NCBI GenBank assembly: GCA_041908445.1
Contig: JAYRFK010000052.1
Location: 62,001 to 126,000, forward strand
Length of the DNA stretch: 64,000 bases
DNA from: JAEUJM01 sp041908445
GTDB lineage: Bacteria > Actinomycetota > Acidimicrobiia > Acidimicrobiales > DATDAH01
Direction of reading: 5' to 3'
Part shown: one piece after another, positions 8,108 to 15,141 of the stretch
Numbering within the stretch: the first letter of the stretch is position 1
Layout of the letters: each line of letters opens with the position of its first letter
Made by a program: the position numbers and the translations under genes
The notes under the pieces: generated by a model
Databases searched by the model: none
The model's input: only the letters and a program-made list of their open reading frames with translations
Told to the model about the DNA's origin: nothing

Positions 8108-10254
8108 GGGTCCTCCAGCGTCGGGGTCCGGTCACACGGGCCGCCGCAGTCGTCGGCGACCACGTCGGGTGCCATCGGCGCCCCCGGTTCGGGCACGAAG
8201 GGCACCGTCGTGGGTGGCGCCGCGGGGTCGGCGGCCGGCGCCACTGCGGGCGGCGGGGCCACGGGCGCCGGGAGCGGCCCGGGCGCGGGGAAGCCGATCA
8301 CGGGTTGGTCCGCCAGCGCGTTGCGCATGAAGTCGGCCCACGTCTCGGCGGGGAAGCCGCCGCCGAACACCCGCGACGCCCCCTTGATGCCGTAGAGCGG
8401 GCGGGGCACGTCCGAGTAGCCCATCCACACCGCGGTCGAGAGCTGTGGCGTGTAGCCCACGAACCAGGCCGCCCGGTGCTCCTGGGCGGTACCGGTCTTG
8501 CCCGCCGCGGGACGACCGATGTCCGCGGCCCGACCGGTGCCCCCGGTGATCACGCCGCCGAGCAGCTGGCTCACCGTGTCGGCCACCGCCGGGTCGAGCA
8601 CCTGCTCGCCCTGGGGGACGGAGTTGTCCATCAGCACCCGGCCGCGGGAGTCGAGCACCCGCAGGATCGGTGTGGCCGGCACCCGCACGCCGTGGTTGGC
8701 GAACACCGAGTACCCGGCCGCCATCTCCAGCGGCGACACCTCGTAGGCGCCGAGGGCGAGCGACACGCCGTACTGGGTCGTGGCCGGGTCGATGGACCCG
8801 ACGCCGAGGCGGTGGGCGAGCTCGGCCACGTTCTGGGGGCCCACGTCCTGGATCAGCTGGGCGAACACCGTGTTCACGGAGTGGGCGGTGGCCTGGCGCA
8901 GGTCCTCCACACCGCCGTTGCCCGGCTCGGCGTTCGAGATCGTGCACTGGCCGGTGCAGTTCGGCAGCGTCAGCGAGGCGGGCGCCGGGTACTCGTCGTC
9001 GGGGGTGATCCCCCGCTCGAACGCCGCGGCCAGCACGAAGGCCTTGAACGACGACCCCGGCTGGAGGCCGAGGGTGCCGCCGAGGGCCAGGTTCACCTGG
9101 TTCTGTGCGAAGTCGCGGCCGCCGACCATCGCCCGCACGTGGCCGTTGGTGGGGTCGACGGTGACGAGCGACATCTCGAGCGGTGGGGCGGTGCCGTCGA
9201 GGGTGCGGCTGACCGCCTGCTGGGCCTGGATCTGCAGGTTCGGGTCGAGGGTGGTCTCGACCCGCAGCCCGCCCCGGTAGACGGTGCGGTGGTCGAAGTG
9301 CTCCAGCAGGTAGCGGCGCACGTAGTCCACGAAGTAGGGGTGGATGGTCTGGACGTCGTCCTCGGGCGGCGGGTGGACGACGGTCGCCGGGCCCGGCGGC
9401 GGCCCGAAGGGGGCGTACCAGAGGTGCTGGTCGCGGGCCTCGCGGAACTCGGCGAGGGTCAGGTAGCCCTGGTCGCGCATCTTGCGCAGGGCCTCGATGC
9501 GGCGCCGTTCGGCGACCTCGGCGTTGCCCCGGGGGTTGAAGTTGTTGGGCGACGAGATGGTGCTCGCCAGCATGGCCGCCTCGGAGGCGGTGAGCTCGGA
9601 CACGGGCTTGCGGAAGTACGACTCCGCGGCGGCGCCGACGCCGTACGCCCCGTCGCCGAAGTAGATCGAGGTGAGGTAGCGGAAGAGGATCGTCTCCTTG
9701 TCCACCTCCCGCTCCAGGCGGCTGGCCAGCAGCGCCTCCCGGAGCTTGCGGCTGAGGTTGCGCTCGCCGGTCGTGTACGTGTTCTTCACGTACTGCTGGG
9801 TGATGGTCGAGCCGCCCTCGACGGTGTCGCCGTGCTCGAAGTTGGACAGCGCGGCCCGGATGATGGCCTCGGGGTCGACGCCGTCGTGGGTCCAGAAGTT
9901 CTGGTCCTCCACCGCCACCACCGCGTCCTTCAGGACCTGGGGGATGTCCTCGGGCCGGGTGCGGACCGTCAGCTCGAACTCGCGGAACTGGGTGATGGGG
10001 TTGCCCGCCGCGTCGTAGACCGTCGTGGGCATCGAGCGGATGCGGGGGTTCTGGTCGTCCGGCAGCGCGCCCGGCACGTCGGCCTTGATGAGGGTCCAGA
10101 AGGCGGTGGCCGCGGCGGCGGGGACGCAGACGCCGACGATCACGGCCACCAGCAGCACCAGCTTCACGGTCATCCGGGGCAGGCCCCACCACACCCGGCG
10201 GCGCTTGGCCGGCGGGTAGGCCCGCACCCGGGGCGCCGTGGCGCGGCGGGCCAT
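8104..10254 (-). CDS. Class A penicillin-binding protein, bifunctional transglycosylase/transpeptidase
   Basis: 716 residues. A short basic cytoplasmic tail precedes a transmembrane helix at about 29-52. The GT51 domain has AVVAVEDQNFWTHDGVD (catalytic E116) and EGGSTITQQ (146-154). The transpeptidase domain has PGSSFKAF (S401, K404), SVN at 459-461 and KTGTAQ from 586. The C-terminus is Pro/Ala-rich. It polymerises lipid II and cross-links peptidoglycan on the outer face of the membrane. The ATG at 10254 shares one base with the stop of the upstream lipoprotein gene (TGATG), and its own stop overlaps the start of the pseudoprotease gene, so the three are translationally coupled. Confidence 0.95.
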   Translation of the reverse strand: MARRATAPRVRAYPPAKRRRVWWGLPRMTVKLVLLVAVIVGVCVPAAAATAFWTLIKADVPGALPDDQNPRIRSMPTTVYDAAGNPITQFREFELTVRTRPEDIPQVLKDAVVAVEDQNFWTHDGVDPEAIIRAALSNFEHGDTVEGGSTITQQYVKNTYTTGERNLSRKLREALLASRLEREVDKETILFRYLTSIYFGDGAYGVGAAAESYFRKPVSELTASEAAMLASTISSPNNFNPRGNAEVAERRRIEALRKMRDQGYLTLAEFREARDQHLWYAPFGPPPGPATVVHPPPEDDVQTIHPYFVDYVRRYLLEHFDHRTVYRGGLRVETTLDPNLQIQAQQAVSRTLDGTAPPLEMSLVTVDPTNGHVRAMVGGRDFAQNQVNLALGGTLGLQPGSSFKAFVLAAAFERGITPDDEYPAPASLTLPNCTGQCTISNAEPGNGGVEDLRQATAHSVNTVFAQLIQDVGPQNVAELAHRLGVGSIDPATTQYGVSLALGAYEVSPLEMAAGYSVFANHGVRVPATPILRVLDSRGRVLMDNSVPQGEQVLDPAVADTVSQLLGGVITGGTGRAADIGRPAAGKTGTAQEHRAAWFVGYTPQLSTAVWMGYSDVPRPLYGIKGASRVFGGGFPAETWADFMRNALADQPVIGFPAPGPLPAPVAPPPAVAPAADPAAPPTTVPFVPEPGAPMAPDVVADDCGGPCDRTPTLEDP

Positions 10255-11342
10255 CAGGCGGTCCGCTCGTACGTGCAGGCCGGCGCGTCGCCCACGGTCT
10301 CGAGGTTGCGGGCGAAGGTGTCGAGCACGAGGGCCTCGGTGCCCGTGGCGGTGCGGCGGTCGGGGCTCCAGGCGCCGTCCTCCCACACCTCGAACACGAC
10401 CGCGCAGGACGCGGGGGCGTCCACCACCTCGTAGGTCCCGGCCGGGAGCGGTCCGGCGAACGGCGGGGTGAACGTCGACCCGACGGCGAAGTCGGCGTCG
10501 GGCTCGTCGATCGGCTCCGTGGTGGTCGGCGAGGGGTCGACGCGCGCCTGGCAGGCGGGCACGGTGATGCGGGCCGAGCCCTCACCGGCGGTGATCACGA
10601 GGTCGGCGGGCCGTGCCACGAGGCAGGTGACGCGGAACTGGGCGCCACCGGCGGCATCGACGGTGACCTCGGGGATGGGCAGGTCCCAGCCGGCGCCGGC
10701 GGTGACGGGGGCCACCGTGCCGGTGAGGGGGACGCCCTGGACGACGCCGTCGGCGTCGACCGCGTGGCGGGTGATGAGGGCGATGACCGTGGTGGGCTGG
10801 TCGATGGTCGGCATGGTCGAGGTGAGCGCGGCCTGGACGTCCACCTCGCCCTGGGCGGTGGCGGTGAGGTCGACGTGGCCGTCCTCCTCGGCACCCAGGA
10901 ACAGCAGGTTCGACGAGTTCATGGCCACGTCGGGCCGGCGCCAGCCCCGCACCCGGTAGCGGCCGCCGAGGATCCCCTTGGCGCTCCAGCGCCCCTGGCC
11001 GTCGGTCGCGACCTCGAGCTCGGCGGAGGTCTGCCCGACGAAGCGCTCCAGCCGGACCCGGCCGCGGGCGACCGGCCCGTCCGGACCGGTGAGGGTGCCG
11101 CTCAGCGAGGCGTCGCCGCCCCGGATCGTGACGGGGAAGGCGAGCGGTGGGCCCGGGGCGACCGCCGCCAGGTCGACGTGGGACGTGTCGGCGAACTCGG
11201 GCTCCACGTAGGGCTCGAGCGTCGTCGGCGTCGGGTTCGCGAGCGCCTCGATGTCGTGGCCCGAGTCGGTGCTGCAGCCGGCCGCGGCGGCGAGGGCCAC
11301 GACGACCCCCACCACAACCACGAGGCGCGCGCCATGGGCCAT
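10254..11342 (-). CDS. Lipoprotein with carboxypeptidase-regulatory-like beta domains
   Basis: About 362 residues. The N-terminus MAHGARLVVVVGVVVALA leads to a lipobox AAAAGC, so it is exported and lipidated. Residues about 70-150 resemble a carboxypeptidase regulatory-like (CNA_B-like) beta sandwich: SGTLTGPDGPVARGRVRLE, then GRYRVRGW. The rest is beta-rich with paired cysteines and a TTTEPIDEP linker. No enzymatic motif is visible. It is the first gene of the lipoprotein-PBP-pseudoprotease operon, which suggests a role at the wall (inference). A TTG nine bases upstream is an alternative start; the ATG is preferred for signal-peptide length. Confidence 0.7.
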   Translation of the reverse strand: MAHGARLVVVVGVVVALAAAAGCSTDSGHDIEALANPTPTTLEPYVEPEFADTSHVDLAAVAPGPPLAFPVTIRGGDASLSGTLTGPDGPVARGRVRLERFVGQTSAELEVATDGQGRWSAKGILGGRYRVRGWRRPDVAMNSSNLLFLGAEEDGHVDLTATAQGEVDVQAALTSTMPTIDQPTTVIALITRHAVDADGVVQGVPLTGTVAPVTAGAGWDLPIPEVTVDAAGGAQFRVTCLVARPADLVITAGEGSARITVPACQARVDPSPTTTEPIDEPDADFAVGSTFTPPFAGPLPAGTYEVVDAPASCAVVFEVWEDGAWSPDRRTATGTEALVLDTFARNLETVGDAPACTYERTA

Positions 11343-11422
11343 ATGGACCAATCGGCCGCTCCCCGCCCCGCTGTGAGGCTCCTGCGGCGGGCGGCGGCTG
11401 GCCGGGAGCCCTGGGGGCGTCC

Positions 11423-11428
11423 GATACT
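11423..11428 (+). promoter_or_regulatory. -10 hexamer GATACT, leaderless promoter for acyl-CoA dehydrogenase
   Basis: GATACT ends 6 nt before the ATG at 11435, leaving room for transcription to start at the first base of the codon. No Shine-Dalgarno is visible. Confidence 0.5.
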
Positions 11429-11434
11429 GGGGGT

Positions 11435-12661
11435 ATGTACGAGTGGAGCGAAGAGCACCTGATGATGCGGGACGCCATGCGGCGGTTCGTGGAGGCCGAG
11501 ATCGTCCCCAACCTCGAGGAGCTCGAGCACGGCGACACCCCGCCCTACGAGGTGCTGCGCAAGCTCTGGTCGACCTTCGGCATGGACGCCGCCGCCCGCG
11601 ACCGCTTCAAGCGCCAGATGGAGAAGGAGAAGGCCGTCGCCGCCGGGGAGGCCGAGGCCTCGACCGAGAAGCGGGGCGGCGGGGGCGACGGGTCGATGAC
11701 CCTCATCCCCATCATCGAGCTCTGCCGCTACTGCCCCGGGATGGTCACGGCCATGGGCGTGAGCGTCGGCCTCACCGCCTCGGCGATCATGTCCAAGGGC
11801 ACCACCGCCCAGAAGGAGCGGTGGGCCCTCGACCTGCTCACCATGGAGAAAATCGGGTCGTGGGCCATCACCGAGCCCGACTCGGGCTCCGACGCCTTCG
11901 GCTCGATGAAGGCCACCGCCAAGCGCGACGGCGACGAGTACGTGCTCAACGGCTCGAAGACCTTCATCACCAACGGCCCCTACGCCGACACCATCGTCTT
12001 CATCTGCAAGCTCGACGAGGGCAACGCCCCCGCCGACCGCAAGATCCTGAGCTTCGTGCTCGACTCGGGCATGCCGGGCCTCGAGCAGTCGAAGCCGCTG
12101 CGCAAGATGGGAATGCACTCCTCCCCCACCGGCCAGCTCTTCCTGAACGACGTGCGGGTCGGCAAGGACCGCCTGCTCGGCGAGACCGAGGACCTGCCCT
12201 CCGGGGGTCGGGCCGGCGCCAAGGACACGTTCTCCATGGAGCGCACCGGCGTGGCCGCCATGGCCCTCGGCATCATCGAGCGCTGCCTCGAGCTGTGCGT
12301 CGACTACGCCAAGGAGCGGGTCCAGTTCGGCAAGCCCATCGGCGAGTTCCAGCTCATCCAGCTGAAGCTGGCGAAGATGGAGGTCGCCCGCCTGAACGTG
12401 CAGAACCTGGTCTTCCGCCAGATCGAGATGGCGGCCAACGGCACCGGCCTCGACCTCACCGAGGCGTCGGCCTGCAAGCTCTACTCGGCGCAGGCGGCCA
12501 TGGAGGTGGCCCTCGAGGCCGTGCAGGTCTTCGGCGGCAACGGCTACATGGCTGAGTACCAGGTCGAGCAGCTCGCCCGCGACGCCAAGGTCCTCCAGAT
12601 CTACGCCGGCACCGACGAGATCCAGGTCTCCCAGATCGCGAGGAACCTCCTCAGCGCCTGA
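11435..12661 (+). CDS. Acyl-CoA dehydrogenase
   Basis: 408 residues, normal family length. SWAITEPDSGSDA is the FAD/substrate signature, and RVQFGKPIGEFQ and VQVFGGNGYMAEY follow in the C-terminal domain. The usual catalytic-base site of medium-chain enzymes (the Glu of YEGT) is A391 in QIYAGTDEI. A Glu at 269 (FSMERTGVAA) occupies the position used by isovaleryl-CoA and long-chain enzymes, so activity is likely kept. Residues about 55-88 are a charged, Gly-rich insertion in the N-terminal helical domain. It oxidises an acyl-CoA to the enoyl-CoA, passing electrons to ETF. Substrate unknown. It stands alone, divergent from the PBP operon, and ends in a strong hairpin. Confidence 0.9.
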   Translation: MYEWSEEHLMMRDAMRRFVEAEIVPNLEELEHGDTPPYEVLRKLWSTFGMDAAARDRFKRQMEKEKAVAAGEAEASTEKRGGGGDGSMTLIPIIELCRYCPGMVTAMGVSVGLTASAIMSKGTTAQKERWALDLLTMEKIGSWAITEPDSGSDAFGSMKATAKRDGDEYVLNGSKTFITNGPYADTIVFICKLDEGNAPADRKILSFVLDSGMPGLEQSKPLRKMGMHSSPTGQLFLNDVRVGKDRLLGETEDLPSGGRAGAKDTFSMERTGVAAMALGIIERCLELCVDYAKERVQFGKPIGEFQLIQLKLAKMEVARLNVQNLVFRQIEMAANGTGLDLTEASACKLYSAQAAMEVALEAVQVFGGNGYMAEYQVEQLARDAKVLQIYAGTDEIQVSQIARNLLSA

Positions 12662-12667
12662 ATCTGC

Positions 12668-12716
12668 TTCCTCCAGCAGAAACGGAAGGTGGAACCTTCC
12701 GTTTCTGCTGGAAGAA
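12668..12716. terminator. Long near-perfect hairpin between convergent genes
   Basis: TCCAGCAGAAACGGAAGGT and its exact complement flank a GGA loop (arms 12672-12690 and 12694-12712), 19 perfect pairs. After one mismatch three more pairs extend it to 12668-12716. It lies between the stops of the acyl-CoA dehydrogenase (+) and the oxidase (-). The stem is only moderately GC-rich and no T-run follows on either side, so it is a bidirectional terminator of the U-less actinobacterial kind, or a transcript-end stabiliser. Confidence 0.75.
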
Positions 12717-12730
12717 CGAGGTGGGGGGGG

Positions 12731-13861
12731 TCAGGACGGGAGGGCGAAGCGCGGGTCGGGTGCGGTCGCGTCGGGGCCCGCCTGCACGAGGTCGGCGACG
12801 AGCTTGCCGATCAGCGGCGTGAACTTGAAGCCGTGGCCCGAGCACGGTGACGCCACCACGACGGGGCCGCGGCGGTCGAGCACGAAGTCGTCGTCCGGCG
12901 TCTGGGTGAACAGGCACGTCTCGGCCCGCAGCGGCACGGGGTCGAGGCCGGGGAGCCAGATCTCCACGTAGTCGGCGAGGCGGCGCAGCGCCTCCTGGCT
13001 GACCTCGAAGGGCCCGTCCGCGGGGTCGACGACGCGGGGGACGCTCTCCTCCCCCACCTTCACGGCCGTGCCCGGGAAGCTCGTGCGGCGGCCGCCGATG
13101 CCCGGGTCGCCCATGCCATAGGCGCCGAACGAGGCCGCCGACGCGCTCGACGTGTCCCGGTAGTGGATGAACGAGGGCCACACCGCGGTCGGGTCCCGGG
13201 GGGCGAACCAGCCCGGCTGCTGGAACGTGACCGTCAGCGGCGGCAGGGGGACAAGGTCGCCGACCACGGGCGCCGCCCAGGCGCCGGCGGACACCACGAC
13301 CACGTCGGCCCGCAGCTCCCGCCGGTCGGTCACCACGACCACCCCGCCATCGCGCAGGTGGATCGCCCGGGCGGGCTCCTCGTGGGCGACCTCGGCACCG
13401 AGGCCGGCGGCCACGTCCTGGGCGGCCCGCACCGTGCGGTCGGCGAACGAGATGCCGCCGTCGGGCTGGAACACCGCCGGCCCCTCGATGCGCAGGAACG
13501 GCCAGCGCTCGGCCGCCTCCTCGGGGCCCAGCAGCTCGTGCCGGATCCCGGCCCGCCCCAGGGCGGCGGCGACCTCGTGGATGCGCTCGGGCACGCCGTG
13601 GTCGACGGCGCCGACCCGCTCGATCAGCTCCTCGTCGGCCTCGGCCTCGAGCTCCGCCCACAGCGGCTGCGACGCCGCCGCCATGCCGACGTAGAGGTCG
13701 TCCGCGTAGGCCAGCCGGAAGATCCGCACGGTGCCGTGCGACGACCCCCGATCGTGGCCGCGCTCGAACTGCTCGAGCAGGGTGACGTCCGCCCCCGCCT
13801 TCGCGAGCTGCCACGCCGAGGCGGACCCCATGGCCCCGGCGCCGATCACCACCACCCTCAC
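12731..13861 (-). CDS. FAD-dependent amine oxidase, sarcosine/N-methyltryptophan oxidase (SolA) type
   Basis: 376 residues from a GTG whose GTGA overlaps the stop of the preceding lipoprotein gene. The N-terminus VVVIGAGAMGSASAWQLA is the dinucleotide-binding fold, followed by RGSSHGTVRIFRLAY, characteristic of MSOX/MTOX. C316 in RAETCLFTQTPDDDF matches the cysteine that carries covalent FAD in monomeric sarcosine oxidase and MTOX, and SGHGFKFTPLIG closes the FAD site. It would oxidise a secondary N-methyl amine to amine, formaldehyde and H2O2. No signal peptide is present, so it is cytoplasmic, although it is the last gene of an operon with two exported propeller proteins. Confidence 0.85.
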   Translation of the reverse strand: MRVVVIGAGAMGSASAWQLAKAGADVTLLEQFERGHDRGSSHGTVRIFRLAYADDLYVGMAAASQPLWAELEAEADEELIERVGAVDHGVPERIHEVAAALGRAGIRHELLGPEEAAERWPFLRIEGPAVFQPDGGISFADRTVRAAQDVAAGLGAEVAHEEPARAIHLRDGGVVVVTDRRELRADVVVVSAGAWAAPVVGDLVPLPPLTVTFQQPGWFAPRDPTAVWPSFIHYRDTSSASAASFGAYGMGDPGIGGRRTSFPGTAVKVGEESVPRVVDPADGPFEVSQEALRRLADYVEIWLPGLDPVPLRAETCLFTQTPDDDFVLDRRGPVVVASPCSGHGFKFTPLIGKLVADLVQAGPDATAPDPRFALPS

Positions 13862-15141
13862 GGGACGTAGATCCCGATGCCGTCGGGGAAGTCGAGGCCC
13901 TCGTCGAGGGTCTCGGGGGCCTGGGGCTCGCCGGCCTCGAAGTGGATGGCCCGCACGGAGCCGGTGCCGTCGCCGGGGCCGAAGCCGTTCACCGGGTCGG
14001 CGACCACGCCGATGTCGGCGTAGTAGATCGTCCCGTCGGGGGCGACGCCGAGGCCGAGGGGTGTGCCGGTGGAGAAGGGCTCGGGCCCGAGCTCCTCACC
14101 GTCGGGCGGCTCGAGGATAGTCCGCACGAAGGCGCCGTCGGCGTCGTACTCGTCGATGACGCCGGTGATCACGCTCGTCACGTAGAACCCGCCGTCGGGC
14201 GCCGCCGCGATCGAGTGGGGCGTCGAGAGCCCGTGCTCGCCGGCGGGGATGAACACCTCGCTCGTCACCGCCCCCTCGTCGACCAGCGGGGCGCCGGTGC
14301 CGTCCGTGCGCCCGCAGCCGCCGTCGGCGTCCGGGCCGGTCGGCCAGTCACCCGAGTAGCGCAGCACGCCGGCGGTGGGCGGCCGGGCCGAGCCGACGTA
14401 CACGTCCTCGCCGTCGACGTAGAGGCCGCCGGCGGTGGCGATGCCGACGTCGACCTTGCAGAAGGCCACGTCGTCGAAGCCGGCGTTGTCCCCGCCGTCG
14501 ACGTACTCGCCCCCGGTGAACGGCGGGAACCACACGATGAGCTGGCCGTCGCCGTCGCCGTTGGCCTGGTTGCCGACGTCGCTGGTCACGATGCGGCCGT
14601 CGGGCAGGAAGCCGCAGCCGTAGTTCTCGGCGTTGTCGGCCGACCCCTGGTAGGTCGGGGTGAGCTTGCCCACCTGGGTCGCCGTGAGGTCGCCCACCGT
14701 GTCGCCCTCGAGCTCGAAGATCCCCCAGCCCTGCAGCGGGTCCGGCTGGCTGGTGTCCTCGCCGGCGACGAAGCGGTGCGGGTCGTCGGGGAAGAAGCAG
14801 ATCTGGGCGTTGATGTCCCGGCCGGTCTCGGGGTCGTCCTCCTGGTTGGTGAACACCCGCTGGGAGTCGCCCGAGCCGTCGGTCGCGTACGCCACGAGGT
14901 CGTTCCCCTGGCCGCTGAACACGACGGGCGTGGCCGGCGCCGCCGTGGTCGTGGTGTCGGCGGTGGCGGCGTCACCGGTCTCCGCCACCCCGGCGTCGTC
15001 GCTGCTGCTGCACGCGGCGACGGCCAGGAGCGCCGCGACGACCAGGGCAGCGGCGAGTGGGCGGCGACGTCTCGCTCTGGGACCACGCTGTTGTGCTGTC
15101 GCACATGAGGCTGGTCCCAGAACGGGGGGAAGGGGGGTCAC
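13858..15141 (-). CDS. Lipoprotein with NHL/SMP-30-like beta-propeller
   Basis: 427 residues from a GTG that overlaps the upstream stop (GTGA). A basic N-region leads to a lipobox AVAAC and a Ser/Thr-rich tether. The body has recurring propeller strands: YGCGFLPDGRIVTSD, GLYVDGEDVYVGS, HSIAAAPDGGFYVTS, LGLGVAPDGTIYYAD and a final GLDFPDGIGIYV. Several cysteines (ICFFPDD, GCGF, FCKVD, GCG) may form disulfides. It resembles strictosidine-synthase/gluconolactonase-like sensors or hydrolases, but I see no clear catalytic set. It is encoded between a PQQ-type propeller lipoprotein and a flavin amine oxidase in one coupled operon. Confidence 0.75.
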   Translation of the reverse strand: MTPLPPVLGPASCATAQQRGPRARRRRPLAAALVVAALLAVAACSSSDDAGVAETGDAATADTTTTAAPATPVVFSGQGNDLVAYATDGSGDSQRVFTNQEDDPETGRDINAQICFFPDDPHRFVAGEDTSQPDPLQGWGIFELEGDTVGDLTATQVGKLTPTYQGSADNAENYGCGFLPDGRIVTSDVGNQANGDGDGQLIVWFPPFTGGEYVDGGDNAGFDDVAFCKVDVGIATAGGLYVDGEDVYVGSARPPTAGVLRYSGDWPTGPDADGGCGRTDGTGAPLVDEGAVTSEVFIPAGEHGLSTPHSIAAAPDGGFYVTSVITGVIDEYDADGAFVRTILEPPDGEELGPEPFSTGTPLGLGVAPDGTIYYADIGVVADPVNGFGPGDGTGSVRAIHFEAGEPQAPETLDEGLDFPDGIGIYVP

